In this document: piece by piece, positions 29,335 through 38,353 of the stretch
How positions within the stretch are numbered: the stretch's first letter is position 1
How the letters are laid out: each line of letters starts with the position of its first letter
Origin: Qipengyuania vulgaris
GTDB taxonomy: Bacteria; Pseudomonadota; Alphaproteobacteria; Sphingomonadales; Sphingomonadaceae
NCBI RefSeq assembly: GCF_009827325.1
Contig: NZ_WTYC01000001.1
Coordinates: 434,001-498,000, forward strand
DNA: 64,000 nt
Direction of reading: 5' to 3'
Made by a program: the position numbers and the translations under genes
Notes under the pieces: model-generated
Seen by the model: only the letters and a program-made list of their open reading frames with translations
Database searches by the model: none
What the model was told of the DNA's origin: nothing

Positions 29335-31078
29335 TGCGCGCCTCCGGGATCAACGGTGTGATGGCGGAGATATCGATATCACGCGTGTCGTCGGGACGCA
29401 CGCCGATCAAGGGGCCGATACGCGGCACGAGACGGCCGACGATAGGGGCGGCATTCCAGGCTGCCGTTCGCTGGTAGGAGCTGGCGAGCGTTCCCTTGGG
29501 CTCATCGAGCATGGCAACGATGACATAACGTGGGCGGTCCATCGGGAAGGCGGCGGCAAAGGTGGAAACCAGCGCGGTGCGGCGGTATCCGCCCTTTCCG
29601 CCCGGCTTTTCGGCCGAACCGGTCTTACCACCGACGCGGTAACCCGGTGCATCGGCATTGCGGCCCGTGCCGTAGACCGCGATGGCGCGCATCATCTGGC
29701 GCATCCGGCTGGAGGTCGAAGCCTTGAACACGCGGCGGCCCTTGGGAGCTTCGCCCGGGCCGAGTTTCTTGAGGGTTGCGGGGCGATAGATACCGCCGTT
29801 GACCATCGTGGCATAGGCGCTGGCAAGGTGCAGCGGGGTGACCGCGATGCCGTGACCGAAGCCGACCGTCATGTTGGTAAGTCGCGCCCATTTGTCACCC
29901 GGCCAGAGCGGAAAGCCCTTGGCGGGCAATTCGATTTCCGGACGTGCGTTCATGCCCAGATCGATCATGTATTGCCGCATCCGTTCTGGACCGACATCGT
30001 CCGCGATCCGGGCGGTTGTCGTATTTGAAGAGTGGATCAGCGTTTCCACCGCGTTGAGAGTCGGTCCCATGGCGTGGCCGTCACGGATCGTGAAACGACC
30101 GACCTTGACCGGCGAGGCATCGAAGCGCCGGCCGAGGTCGCGAATGGTGCCGGAATCGATTGCCGCCGCCACGGTCAGCGGCTTGAAGGTGGATCCCAGT
30201 TCGTAAACCTGATTGGTCACCCGGTTGAACATCAGCTTCTCGCCCTCGGCATCGATCTTGTTGGGATCGAATTCCGGCAAAGAGGCAAGCGCAAGCACTT
30301 CGCCCGTATCCACATCGAGGACGATGCCCGCACCGCCCTGCGCCTGCGTCAGCTTCATGCCGCGCCGCAATTCGTCTTCGAGCGCACCCTGCACCCGCAC
30401 GTCGACCGAAAGCGCGACAGGCGTGCCGCGCGTAAGCGGATTGGACAGGTGCTCGTCGAAGACCTGCTCCATCCCCACTCGGCCTTTGCCGTCCGCGGCG
30501 ACATAGCCAAGCACATGCGCCGCCATCTGCCCTTGCGGGTAATGGCGGTCTTCCTCCATCGGCATTTCAAGGGCGAGTTCGCCGATGTCCTGCACCTGAT
30601 TTGCCTCTTCAGGCAGCAGGCGGCGGCGGATGTAACCCGCTTCACCGCTGGCAAGCTGCGCGGTGACGGCCTTCTCGTCGAGATCGGGGAAGATGGTCTT
30701 CAGCTGCGCGGCGACTGCCGCCGGTTTTTCCACGAGCGGCGACTGGTCCTCGCCCAGCGCTTCCGGGTTGAACCACAGCGCATAGGCCGGGAACGCGCGC
30801 GCCATCGGCACACCGTTACGATCGACGATCTCGCCGCGGTCGGGCAGCAGTGCCGCTTCGAGCGAAGTCGCACGCGCACCTTCGCCGCCCGCGCCGAGAT
30901 AGACGATGCGGGTCAGCGCCATCGCTGCGAGAAGAGCAAATGCCAGCGCGATCCACAGCACCCGCCAGCGGGCCAGATCGAGCGATCTCTGGCGAATGCT
31001 GACGAGCTGCACGCGCCCACTCGCCATTGCCATGCTTACCGCCCCCGGTCCTCCATGGAGAGCCGAGAATGCGTTCAC
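29321..31078 (-). CDS. ftsI: septal peptidoglycan transpeptidase FtsI (PBP3)
   Basis: A 585-residue class B penicillin-binding protein that crosslinks septal peptidoglycan together with FtsW. It has one membrane anchor (about residues 38-60), a dimerisation domain with LLPDRGEIVDRNG, and a transpeptidase domain. Active-site motifs are GSTFKP (Ser 296, Lys 299), HSSNTT and GGKTGSAEK. It overlaps ftsL by four bases at its start and murE by 14 at its end. Later ATGs at residues 16 and 18 are possible starts. Confidence 0.97.
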   Translation of the reverse strand: MNAFSALHGGPGAVSMAMASGRVQLVSIRQRSLDLARWRVLWIALAFALLAAMALTRIVYLGAGGEGARATSLEAALLPDRGEIVDRNGVPMARAFPAYALWFNPEALGEDQSPLVEKPAAVAAQLKTIFPDLDEKAVTAQLASGEAGYIRRRLLPEEANQVQDIGELALEMPMEEDRHYPQGQMAAHVLGYVAADGKGRVGMEQVFDEHLSNPLTRGTPVALSVDVRVQGALEDELRRGMKLTQAQGGAGIVLDVDTGEVLALASLPEFDPNKIDAEGEKLMFNRVTNQVYELGSTFKPLTVAAAIDSGTIRDLGRRFDASPVKVGRFTIRDGHAMGPTLNAVETLIHSSNTTTARIADDVGPERMRQYMIDLGMNARPEIELPAKGFPLWPGDKWARLTNMTVGFGHGIAVTPLHLASAYATMVNGGIYRPATLKKLGPGEAPKGRRVFKASTSSRMRQMMRAIAVYGTGRNADAPGYRVGGKTGSAEKPGGKGGYRRTALVSTFAAAFPMDRPRYVIVAMLDEPKGTLASSYQRTAAWNAAPIVGRLVPRIGPLIGVRPDDTRDIDISAITPLIPEARNEAE

Positions 31079-31596
31079 CGGGTGACCTCTGCTGCAGCGA
31101 CCGTCACGACTGCCGGGCTGGCAAGACGCTGCGCGAGACTGGTAGCAAACCGCCGCGAAGGCTGATCGGCACCTGCCACTGCGAGGGCGACGCCCTCGCC
31201 GTCATCTTCGTCGAGCCAGTCGCCGAACAGGCTCTCCTCTTCGACCGGCCCGGTGTCTGCCTTGGCGAAGCGGATCGGCTGCGGCGCGCCCAGCCCGCGC
31301 GGGGTACCCAGCGCGGCCAGCTGACGCTCGTGCTCGACATACTGATCTGCGCGAGGCGCGCTATAGCCGAATTCGACCTGGTTCCACGCCGCCAACTGGT
31401 GCTGGCTTGCGCGGGTCTGGAATTCGGTTTCCAGCATCAGCTTCGAGCGTTCCGCCGCGATGATCTGGCGTTCGACCAGACGCACGTCGCTCTTCACTGC
31501 GTTGACCTTGAAGGTAAGCGCGAGGAAAGCGGCAACACAGGCGCCGAGGACCAGCAGCCAGCCGATCTGCCTGATGCGTGAAGTCTGGGCCATCAT
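31075..31596 (-). CDS. ftsL: cell division protein FtsL
   Basis: A 173-residue bitopic protein. It has a short cytoplasmic N-terminus, one membrane segment (about residues 11-30, [20 protein letters not shown]), and a coiled-coil-like periplasmic part with [20 protein letters not shown]. It then has an acidic, low-complexity C-terminal tail. FtsL forms a complex with FtsQ and FtsB that activates FtsW-FtsI. The assignment rests on position between rsmH and ftsI and on the topology, since FtsL sequence is poorly conserved. It is longer than the E. coli protein (121). Confidence 0.88.
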   Translation of the reverse strand: MMAQTSRIRQIGWLLVLGACVAAFLALTFKVNAVKSDVRLVERQIIAAERSKLMLETEFQTRASQHQLAAWNQVEFGYSAPRADQYVEHERQLAALGTPRGLGAPQPIRFAKADTGPVEEESLFGDWLDEDDGEGVALAVAGADQPSRRFATSLAQRLASPAVVTVAAAEVTR

Positions 31597-32531
31597 GCGG
31601 CCTCCCGTGCTGGTGTGGAGGTACGCACCGCGTGGCGCAGCACCGAAGAACGCGCACGCGGATTGCGGGCGATCTCAGCCTCGGTGGGCTTGATCGCCTT
31701 GGAAACGGGGGAGAAGACCGGATCGACCTGCGCCGCCATGGGGACGTGACGCGAGGCGCTCGGGGTTGAGGATGCCTCGCGCAGGAAGCGCTTGACGATC
31801 CGGTCTTCGAGGCTGTGGAAGCTGACCACCGCAAGGCAGCCTCCTTCACACAGCAGGTGTTCGGCGGCCGACAGCCCTTGGGACAGTTCGTCGAGCTCGC
31901 CGTTTACATGTATCCGGATGGCCTGGAAGGTCCGCGTGGCCGGGTCCTTCTTGTCGTGCGGCTTGTAGCCCAGTGCCTTACGCACCACGCTGGCCAGCTC
32001 ACCGGTCGTCTTGAGCGGCCGCGCTGCCACGATGGCGCGTGCGACGCGGCGCGACTGGCGTTCCTCGCCATACTGGTAGATCACATCGGCAATCTGGCTT
32101 TCCTCGGCACTATTGAGGAAATCGGCCGCGCTCTCGCCATCCTGGCTCATCCGCATGTCGAGCGGGCCATCGGCGGAAAAGGCGAAACCTCTCTCTGCCT
32201 GGTCGAGCTGCATGGACGATACGCCGATATCCATCACGACACCGTCCACACGCTCCACACCGGCAGCGTGCATGACATCGAGCATCTCGGAAAAGCGGTG
32301 CGAGTGAAGAATGAGGCGGGGCGGAGTTTGCTCAGTCTCCCGCCAGGTGCGACCCGAAGCAACAGCGTCGGGGTCCCTGTCGAATGCATGGACCGTTGCG
32401 CCGCGTTCGAGCAGCGCGCGCGTGTAGCCACCCGCCCCGAAGGTCGCATCGATCAGCACATCGCCCGGTTGCGGGTCGAGCGCTTCGATCACTTCGTCGA
32501 GCAGGACCGGAATGTGGGGTGCGCCGCTCAT
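31593..32531 (-). CDS. rsmH: 16S rRNA (cytosine1402-N4)-methyltransferase
   Basis: A 312-residue SAM-dependent methyltransferase (MraW) that modifies C1402 of 16S rRNA. Seen are [13 protein letters not shown] at the N-terminus, SAM-binding [39 protein letters not shown], and C-terminal RVFHSLED-like [15 protein letters not shown]. The ATG at 32531 (MSGAPHIP) overlaps the mraZ stop by four bases. Confidence 0.97.
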   Translation of the reverse strand: MSGAPHIPVLLDEVIEALDPQPGDVLIDATFGAGGYTRALLERGATVHAFDRDPDAVASGRTWRETEQTPPRLILHSHRFSEMLDVMHAAGVERVDGVVMDIGVSSMQLDQAERGFAFSADGPLDMRMSQDGESAADFLNSAEESQIADVIYQYGEERQSRRVARAIVAARPLKTTGELASVVRKALGYKPHDKKDPATRTFQAIRIHVNGELDELSQGLSAAEHLLCEGGCLAVVSFHSLEDRIVKRFLREASSTPSASRHVPMAAQVDPVFSPVSKAIKPTEAEIARNPRARSSVLRHAVRTSTPAREAA

Positions 32532-33013
32532 TTGCCCTTGGCCTTCGCATCGGCGAGCAGGCTTTCGCAGGCGGCCTTGGCACTGGCCCAATCGTCGCCC
32601 ATTTCGGCGAGCTGCGCCGGGTTCCAGAGAGTGAAGAAACGGCCGCCGCCTTGGAAGTAGAGCCCGTCTTCGATCCGGCCGAGTGTGCGCAGGTGATCGG
32701 GCATGACAAAGCGGCCGCTGTCGTCGAAGGGCAGTTCGATGAAGCCGAACAGCTGGCTGGCACGGGTGTCGCGGTCGAAATCCTTACCAACGCGAACGGC
32801 TATTTCCTCTTCGCGGTCCAACTGGGCGTCGAGCTCTTCCTTGCGCGACAGACCGAAGCCGACGAGGCAATTCCAGATTGGGTGCTTCATGAGGCAGAGG
32901 ACGCGGCCGTCGGAGCTTTCCTTTACGGCCTTGCGGAAGAGCGGCGGAAGCACGAAGCGGCCCTTATCGCCCGCAGGCGAATAGGCTTGTCCGCTGTACC
33001 CTCCGAATTGCAC
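32528..33013 (-). CDS. mraZ: transcriptional regulator MraZ
   Basis: A 161-residue protein with two SpoVT/AbrB-like repeats, [15 protein letters not shown] near the start and [13 protein letters not shown] in the second half. MraZ binds upstream of its own gene and represses the dcw cluster in E. coli (established knowledge). It begins with GTG at 33013 behind GGGGACAGGG. It is the first gene of the 16-gene division and wall cluster. The upstream leader carries repeated GCGGGA-like sites that are the likely targets. Confidence 0.95.
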   Translation of the reverse strand: MQFGGYSGQAYSPAGDKGRFVLPPLFRKAVKESSDGRVLCLMKHPIWNCLVGFGLSRKEELDAQLDREEEIAVRVGKDFDRDTRASQLFGFIELPFDDSGRFVMPDHLRTLGRIEDGLYFQGGGRFFTLWNPAQLAEMGDDWASAKAACESLLADAKAKGK

Positions 33014-33153
33014 TGCCCTGTCCCCAGCTGGCGTTCGACATCCTCCTCACCGGCCACACCTACCCCCTCCGCAAAAGCAGACGCTTTCGCGGCCCGAGAC
33101 GCCGAGGCGGCTCGCGCAAGACAATGGCATGTCCGATGTCTGGATGATTTATC

Positions 33154-33199
33154 GCGGGTGACGCGGGGATGGAAGGGAAAATTGCGGGATTTTACGGGA
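33154..33199 (+). promoter_or_regulatory. array of five CGGG repeats, putative MraZ operator (proximal)
   Basis: Hexamers GCGGGT, GCGGGG, AAGGGA, GCGGGA and ACGGGA begin at 33154, 33163, 33173, 33184 and 33194. The spacing is 9-11 bases, about one helical turn. MraZ in E. coli binds direct TGGGN repeats separated by 5 bases, which is the same 10-base period. The array lies about 140-185 bases upstream of the mraZ start, in the orientation opposite to the gene. Confidence 0.55.
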
Positions 33200-33330
33200 T
33201 AAGCAGGCAACATGTTGTTTTATATAAGTAAAAGACTTCCAGAAATTGTTGGTATCCTTAACGAATCGTCACCATAGGCCACAGAAAAGACTGGAGAATC
33301 ACCGGCATGGCTTGAATTGATGCGGGCTTT

Positions 33331-33368
33331 TCCCGCGAAATCCCCGCCCGAGTCCCGCGAATTCCCGC
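33331..33368 (-). promoter_or_regulatory. array of four GCGGGA repeats, putative MraZ operator (distal)
   Basis: On the minus strand, GCGGGA (one copy GCGGGGA) is found at 33363-33368, 33353-33358, 33341-33347 and 33331-33336, with a period of 10-12 bases. It has the same orientation as mraZ and the opposite orientation to the proximal array. A GCGGG/CCCGC hairpin with a five-base loop (33322-33336) overlaps its end. It lies directly after the stop of the upstream lipoprotein gene. Confidence 0.55.
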
Positions 33369-33376
33369 AGGTGTGT

Positions 33377-34138
33377 TCAGTCCGCGAAAGCGCGATCCAA
33401 AAATGCGCCTAGGGCCGTGTGTCTCGCAGGTTCTTCGACATGGTCATCCAGCACAGCCGCATCGGCTACGAGCAGGACGCGCCCCTCGCCCACCCGGCAA
33501 TCTGCAACCAGTCCGCCGGAAGATACCGAGCACTTTACGTCGGCAGCCCCTCCACGCGCCTCGAACCTGCCGGCGAGATCTACGGGAAATTCAATCGTGC
33601 CTTCGGTTATCGTGCGGACCCCGGCAGCCTGTTCCTCGTCGAACAGCAAGTCGAGCCCCCAATGGTTCAGGATCGGCGAGATCACTACCATGTCGTGTGG
33701 GCGGCGCGGATCACCCAGGGGAAAATCGCTGTGCTGGGTCAACATCGGATCGGCAAAGATCAACGCCTGTCCTCCTTCGCGCAGCCAAGTGTCGAAGGCG
33801 ACATTCTCCGAAGGCGCGAGCGGGCGAGGCTGGGCGAGCACGACGCGCTTCAGCCCGTCAAGCGAATCTTCTTCCAGGGTATCTAGCGGGACGAGCTCGC
33901 CTTCTTCTTCCAGCGCCCCACGAACCCACCCGTGTTCTTCATTGCCCTGCAGGACTGAACTAATATCTCCGCCCTCACCCCAATAGATGGGAAGGGTCGA
34001 GAACAGGCCGATCCTCGCGCTCGGACCTGCCTCCCCGTCTGTCGGCGGCGATTGTTCCTGCGCAGAACCGCCATTGCAGGCCGCCAGAAGCGCAAGCGAA
34101 GCCGCTATCAGCGCCTTACTGCGGATTGGCCGGCTCAT
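33377..34138 (-). CDS. predicted lipoprotein of unknown function
   Basis: A 253-residue protein with a signal peptide ending in a good lipobox (LLAAC, Cys 21), so probably a lipoprotein. The mature part has an alpha/beta character, with RIGLFSTLPIYWG, RPLAPSENVAFDTWLREGGQALIFADP and GRVLLVADAAVLDD. This resembles the glutamine-amidotransferase-like fold of GldG/DUF4350-type proteins (weak inference). No catalytic residues are recognised. Its start overlaps the gene for a small membrane protein by 23 bases, and both follow cysteine synthase on the same strand. The dcw leader lies directly downstream. Confidence 0.7.
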   Translation of the reverse strand: MSRPIRSKALIAASLALLAACNGGSAQEQSPPTDGEAGPSARIGLFSTLPIYWGEGGDISSVLQGNEEHGWVRGALEEEGELVPLDTLEEDSLDGLKRVVLAQPRPLAPSENVAFDTWLREGGQALIFADPMLTQHSDFPLGDPRRPHDMVVISPILNHWGLDLLFDEEQAAGVRTITEGTIEFPVDLAGRFEARGGAADVKCSVSSGGLVADCRVGEGRVLLVADAAVLDDHVEEPARHTALGAFLDRAFAD

Positions 34139-34499
34139 TCTGCGCGCCCTGTTCTGGAACAGTTGCGGGGGATTGGGTCGCCACGGGTGCCGGGCCTTCG
34201 GGCAAGTCGGGAACCACGCCCGCCTCGACCAGCGGGTCGCTCTGCTGGACCGCTTCGCTGGGTTCGGTGGTTGGCGCGGCAGCCGGCACTGCCGCTGCGT
34301 CCACTTCGCGGGTGCGATCCTGGATCAGGCTGGCAAGACCCACGAGGAGTACCATGAGAACCACGCCGCCAATTCCGATCTGCAGACGATGCAAGGACTG
34401 CGAACGCGTTCCGCCGAGCGGCACATCGGAGGGCTCGCCGACGCGAGACGCACTCCGGGTCAGGTCGAAACTACGCGGCATTCCGGGAATTCTGGGCAT
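34116..34499 (-). CDS. small single-span membrane protein, unknown
   Basis: A 127-residue protein with a basic N-terminal 40 residues, one membrane segment (about residues 41-60, IGIGGVVLMVLLVGLASLI) and a Pro/Ala/Glu-rich periplasmic tail. No domain is recognised. It lies 14 bases after the cysteine synthase stop and overlaps the lipoprotein gene by 23 bases, so the two probably act together at the membrane. Confidence 0.65.
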   Translation of the reverse strand: MPRIPGMPRSFDLTRSASRVGEPSDVPLGGTRSQSLHRLQIGIGGVVLMVLLVGLASLIQDRTREVDAAAVPAAAPTTEPSEAVQQSDPLVEAGVVPDLPEGPAPVATQSPATVPEQGAQNEPANPQ

Positions 34500-34513
34500 C
34501 TCCTATGTTCCCG

Positions 34514-35530
34514 TCAATCGCTCTGGGCCAGCCAGTCGAAAACCGGCAGGCCCTTCGAACCCAGCCATTCCGCATTGTAGAGCGTCGAAAGATAGCGAAA
34601 ACCGCTGTCGCACAAGATGGTGACGACGCGGGCATTTTCGCGACCTTCAGCCTTCAAATGCTTGCCCAGCGCAACGGCGCCGGCCACATTGATACCGCTA
34701 GACAGGCCGAGACACAGCCCTTCCTCGCGTAGCAGGCGTGCGACCCATTCGAGGCCTTCTTCGTCCGAAATGCGAAACTGCGTATCGATCGGTGCGCCTT
34801 CGAGATTGCCGGTGATGCGCCCCTGCCCGATGCCTTCGGCGACGGAGGAGCCTTCGGCCTTCAGCTCACCTTTGGCATAATAGTTGAAAAGCGCTGCACC
34901 GTGCGGGTCGGTCAAGGCGATGACGACATTCTCGTCGAATTCCTTGAGGCCCATGCCGACGCCGGCGATCGTGCCGCCCGTACCTGCCGAGCATGTGAAC
35001 CCATCGATCCGGCCATCCATCTGCTCCCAGATTTCCTTTGCCGTACCCTCGATATGGGCCTTGCGGTTGGCCGTGTTATCGAACTGGCCCGCCCAGATCG
35101 CTCCCTCGGTCTCTTCCGCCAGGCGGCGCGAGACATGCTGGAAATGATTGGGATCGGCATATTTGGTCGGCGACACGGTAACCAGTTCCGCGCCGAGCGC
35201 GCGCAAGGTCTGCATCTTCTCGGCCGACTGATTATCGGGCATCACGATGATGGTGCGATAACCGAGCGCATTGGCGACCAAGGCGATGCCGATGCCGGTA
35301 TTGCCGGCAGTTCCTTCGACCACGCAGCCACCGGGCTTCAATTCACCCCGCGCTTCTGCGTCACGGATAATGTAGAGCGCAGCCCGGTCCTTTACCGAGG
35401 CCCCGGGATTGGCGAACTCGCACTTGCCGTAGATATCGCATCCGGCTTCCTCGCTAGGTCCGGCAAGGCGGACGAGCGGGGTATTGCCGATCAGGTCGAG
35501 GGTCTGCTCACGAACGGGAACTTGTGTCAT
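34514..35530 (-). CDS. cysK: cysteine synthase A (O-acetylserine sulfhydrylase)
   Basis: A 338-residue PLP enzyme that makes cysteine from O-acetylserine and sulfide. The PLP lysine is in NPGASVKDRAAL, followed by VVEGTAGNTGIGIALVAN, SAGTGGTIAGVGMGLKE (phosphate loop) and CLGLSSGINVAGAVAL. Position and similarity are to CysK rather than to cystathionine beta-synthase (no CBS domains). The ATG at 35530 (MTQVPVREQ) is preferred over an upstream in-frame ATG that would add 12 non-conserved residues. It heads a three-gene minus-strand unit. Confidence 0.93.
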   Translation of the reverse strand: MTQVPVREQTLDLIGNTPLVRLAGPSEEAGCDIYGKCEFANPGASVKDRAALYIIRDAEARGELKPGGCVVEGTAGNTGIGIALVANALGYRTIIVMPDNQSAEKMQTLRALGAELVTVSPTKYADPNHFQHVSRRLAEETEGAIWAGQFDNTANRKAHIEGTAKEIWEQMDGRIDGFTCSAGTGGTIAGVGMGLKEFDENVVIALTDPHGAALFNYYAKGELKAEGSSVAEGIGQGRITGNLEGAPIDTQFRISDEEGLEWVARLLREEGLCLGLSSGINVAGAVALGKHLKAEGRENARVVTILCDSGFRYLSTLYNAEWLGSKGLPVFDWLAQSD

Positions 35531-35572
35531 GATTACGGAGGTAGTGTCGCACCGCCATCCGCGCAATCAACA

Positions 35573-35890
35573 TCAATCTTCAGGCGCAATAGTAACCTTC
35601 AGCCCGTCCAGATCGCCGGTGAAAGGAATCTGGCAGGAGAGGCGCGAGGTATCGACTCGGTGGTCGCTGCTTTCGAGCAGGTCGTCTTCGTCCTCGCTCA
35701 TTTCAGGCAGCTTCCCGGTGAATTCCGGATCGACGTGGACGTGGCATGTCGCGCAGGAACAACATCCCCCGCACAGCGCCAGAAGCTCGTCGAACCCGTT
35801 GTCCCGGATCGCTTCCATGACTGTCAGGCCGTCCTCGACCTCGATCTCGGAAGTCTCGCCTTCGCGGGTAGTAACGATCAGCTTGGGCAT
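35573..35890 (-). CDS. 2Fe-2S ferredoxin
   Basis: A 105-residue adrenodoxin-type ferredoxin, a small electron carrier. The cluster cysteines are in [13 protein letters not shown] (Cys-x5-Cys-x2-Cys spacing), with the fourth in RLSCQIP near residue 85. The ATG at 35890 ([11 protein letters not shown]) is the family start; the longer open frame to the right is antisense to the DNA glycosylase gene and is not protein-like. Partners in this family serve P450s, dioxygenases or iron-sulfur assembly; no such gene is adjacent. Confidence 0.92.
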   Translation of the reverse strand: MPKLIVTTREGETSEIEVEDGLTVMEAIRDNGFDELLALCGGCCSCATCHVHVDPEFTGKLPEMSEDEDDLLESSDHRVDTSRLSCQIPFTGDLDGLKVTIAPED

Positions 35891-35980
35891 CGAATGCGTG
35901 TCCTGTATTGCCTTGGCCGTTGCGCGGGCCGTATGCGAGGCGCTGCTATTCAAACCGGCGCGGGAAGGCAAGCCATAGCC

Positions 35981-36598
35981 ATGGGGCTGACGACAGCAAC
36001 GATACGCGATCATCTGGATGCCGTGGCGGCGAAGGACCGCGTTGTCGCAAGCGCGATCGAACGCGTCGGCTATCCGACCGAACGCATTCGCGAGACTGGC
36101 TATCGCACCTTGTTGCGCACAATCGTCGGGCAGCAGGTCAGCGTGGCGGCGGCTTCGTCGGTATGGCGCAAGCTCGAAGCCGAGCTCGGCGAAGAGATGC
36201 ACGCGCACGAGCTTCTGGCGCGCGACTTCGACACGTTGCGCGCCTGCGGATTGTCGCGGCAGAAACAGGGCTATGTCCGGTCGCTGTGCGAACTCGTGGA
36301 TGGCCGGGAACTCGACCTGGAGAATTTGCCCCAGGACGATGAGGACGCTATCGCCGAGCTTACCCGGATCAAGGGGATTGGCCGCTGGTCGGCGGAAATC
36401 TACCTGCTCTTCGCAGAAGGGCGACCGGACATCTGGCCTGCGGGCGATCTTGCCGTGCAGGCCGCCTGCGCCAAGATGCTCGAACTGCCCGAACGCCCCA
36501 GCGAAAAGGAAACGCGTGCGCTGGCGGAAAAGTGGAAACCACACCGCGGGGCGATGGCTATCTTCACATGGCATGCATACGCCGATCCGGCGCTTTAA
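35981..36598 (+). CDS. DNA-3-methyladenine glycosylase II (AlkA-like)
   Basis: A 205-residue helix-hairpin-helix DNA glycosylase that removes alkylated purines. The HhH motif is [17 protein letters not shown], and the catalytic aspartate follows in [21 protein letters not shown] is the usual N-terminal block. It is shorter than E. coli AlkA (282), because the N-terminal beta domain is missing, as in many bacterial homologues. The ATG at 35981 begins the conserved part. It is divergent from the ferredoxin gene. Confidence 0.9.
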   Translation: MGLTTATIRDHLDAVAAKDRVVASAIERVGYPTERIRETGYRTLLRTIVGQQVSVAAASSVWRKLEAELGEEMHAHELLARDFDTLRACGLSRQKQGYVRSLCELVDGRELDLENLPQDDEDAIAELTRIKGIGRWSAEIYLLFAEGRPDIWPAGDLAVQAACAKMLELPERPSEKETRALAEKWKPHRGAMAIFTWHAYADPAL

Positions 36599-36613
36599 CT
36601 GGGGAGTGGTTTA

Positions 36614-37420
36614 ATGAGCACGCGCAAGGCGATCTTCATCACCGGCGGCGCATCGGGCATCGGCCGGGCCATCGCGCTACATTTCGGCAAGCGCGACTGG
36701 TTCGTCGGCCTTGGAGATCTCGACGAGCACAACATGTGGGTCACGCGCGACCTGATCGGCCACGGATTCGTGTATCAGCACACATTCGACGTGCGTGACC
36801 GGGCTGCCTGGGACAAGGCGCTCGACAGCTTCGCCACCGCTGCAGGCGGCCGGATCGACGTGGTGGCGAACAACGCCGGTATCCCGCTTGGCGGCGCGCT
36901 GATCGAGAATAGCGAGGAGGAGATCACCCGCTGCCTCGACATCAATCTGAAAGGCGTGTTGTTCGGTGCGCAGGCGGCTTATCCGCACCTGCAGAAAACC
37001 GCGCCCGGATCATGCCTGCTCAACACGGCCAGCGCTGCCGGGATCTACGGCACACCTGGTGCGAGCGTTTATTCGGCAACCAAATTCGGCGTTCGGGCGA
37101 TCACTGAAAGCCTCGACGGCGAATGGGCCGCAGACGGCATCAAGGTGCGCTCGATCATGCCGGGGTTCATCGAAACCCCGCTTCTCGATCACAGCCCCAA
37201 TGCCAAGACCAACGAGGACATTCGGACCCGGGTCAAAGAGGCAGGCCTCGAAATCACACCGGTCGAAGACGTAGCCCAGGCTGCCTGGGACGCCGTCCAT
37301 GGCGAGAAGCTGCACACCACCGTCGGCCAGACCGCCAAAAAGCTCGCCTTCGGTGCGCGCTGGATGCCCGGCCGGGTCCGCAAGCAGACCCGTGCCAGCA
37401 TCAGACCGATGGGCAAGTAG
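36614..37420 (+). CDS. short-chain dehydrogenase/reductase
   Basis: A 268-residue SDR with the NAD(P)-binding TGGASGIGRAIA (residues 10-21), NNAGIPLGG, NTASAAGIYG and catalytic YSATKFG (Tyr-x3-Lys). Aspartate-containing LGDLDEH after the second strand suggests NAD rather than NADP preference (inference). Substrate unknown. It starts 15 bases after the glycosylase stop on the same strand. Confidence 0.9.
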   Translation: MSTRKAIFITGGASGIGRAIALHFGKRDWFVGLGDLDEHNMWVTRDLIGHGFVYQHTFDVRDRAAWDKALDSFATAAGGRIDVVANNAGIPLGGALIENSEEEITRCLDINLKGVLFGAQAAYPHLQKTAPGSCLLNTASAAGIYGTPGASVYSATKFGVRAITESLDGEWAADGIKVRSIMPGFIETPLLDHSPNAKTNEDIRTRVKEAGLEITPVEDVAQAAWDAVHGEKLHTTVGQTAKKLAFGARWMPGRVRKQTRASIRPMGK

Positions 37421-37423
37421 CAA

Positions 37424-37714
37424 TCAGACGATCTTGTCGATCTTCTTGGCCATGTTGACGTCGCGCAGCGAAAGCCCGCCTGCGTCATGCGTGGTCAGGG
37501 CAATCTCGACCTTGTTGTAGACATTCGACCATTCGGGATGGTGGTCGCGCTTTTCCGCGATGATCGCGATGCGGGTCATGAAGGCGAAAGCCTCGGCGAA
37601 ATCGGCGAATTCGAAGCTGCGCTCGATCGCTCTACCGTCGCGGGCGAGCGACCATTTCGGCAACGCGCGCAGCCAGCTGTCACGTTCTTGGGGGGTAAGT
37701 TCCTCGATGGCCAT
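37424..37714 (-). CDS. phhB: 4a-hydroxytetrahydrobiopterin dehydratase
   Basis: A 96-residue pterin-4a-carbinolamine dehydratase that regenerates the pterin cofactor of aromatic amino-acid hydroxylases. The signature [18 protein letters not shown] is followed by [12 protein letters not shown], with the conserved histidines, Trp and Asp. Length fits the family. No phenylalanine hydroxylase gene is nearby. Confidence 0.93.
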   Translation of the reverse strand: MAIEELTPQERDSWLRALPKWSLARDGRAIERSFEFADFAEAFAFMTRIAIIAEKRDHHPEWSNVYNKVEIALTTHDAGGLSLRDVNMAKKIDKIV

Positions 37715-37771
37715 ATCGGCGAATCCTCTGTTGCTTGTCGCAGCCGCGCCTTTTGCCTATCGCATCCGGCC

Positions 37772-38353
37772 ATGCAAGCGCAGCTCACCGCGACCGACAT
37801 TGCCTGCCGACGCGGAGACAGGCTGCTCTTCAAGGGGCTCTCACTTACCTGCGGACCCGGGGATATCGTACAGATTACGGGCGCAAACGGGGTCGGAAAA
37901 TCCAGCCTGATACGCATTCTTTCAGGTCTGCTGCGCCCGTTTGCGGGGCAAGTCAGGTCAAGTGGCGAAATTGGACTGATTGATGAGCGCCTCGCTCTCG
38001 ACCCGAACCAGCCGCTCGGCAAGGCGCTGGCATTCTGGCAGAGGCTCGACATGACGCGGGATACCAAACGGACGCTGGATCTCTTGCAGCTGGAACCTCT
38101 GCTTGATGTGCCGGTGCGCTATCTCTCTACCGGACAGAAAAAGCGTGCGGCCTTCGCTCGCCTCGCCGGTAGCGATTGTCCGATCTGGTTCCTCGACGAA
38201 CCGCTCAACGGGCTGGATATGGAGGCCCAGAAGAGCGTCGAGGCTTTGGTGGCGAGGCATTGCGAAAATGGCGGCATCGCAGTCGTGGCTTCTCATCAGG
38301 ATATCGGCTTACGCGTCAAAGAGGCCATCGCCATTGAGGACTATGCAGCGTGA
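37772..38353 (+). CDS. ccmA: heme exporter ATP-binding protein CcmA
   Basis: A 193-residue ABC ATPase of the cytochrome c maturation system I. Walker A is TGANGVGKSS, the signature is YLSTGQKKR (LSTGQ rather than the more common LSAGQ), and Walker B is IWFLDEP. With CcmB it drives release of holo-CcmE from CcmC/D. The ATG at 37772 gives the usual N-terminus. It overlaps ccmB by four bases (GTGA). Confidence 0.92.
   Translation: MQAQLTATDIACRRGDRLLFKGLSLTCGPGDIVQITGANGVGKSSLIRILSGLLRPFAGQVRSSGEIGLIDERLALDPNQPLGKALAFWQRLDMTRDTKRTLDLLQLEPLLDVPVRYLSTGQKKRAAFARLAGSDCPIWFLDEPLNGLDMEAQKSVEALVARHCENGGIAVVASHQDIGLRVKEAIAIEDYAA

Larger units (their letters stand above)
33014..33376. other. 363-base leader and promoter region upstream of mraZ
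   Basis: No gene is seen. The region contains two arrays of a GCGGGA-type repeat (33154-33199 and 33331-33368) flanking an AT-rich patch near 33208-33260. That patch includes a perfect 10-base palindrome CAACATGTTG (33208-33217) and a TATATAA-like sequence suitable for a -10 element on the minus strand. No clear TTGACA-like -35 is found. It should contain the main dcw promoter and its control sites. Confidence 0.6.

Noticed and set aside
34901..35980. Extension of the DNA glycosylase frame upstream by 360 codons
   Set aside because: The extension is antisense to cysK and the ferredoxin gene; the glycosylase domain starts at the ATG at 35981.
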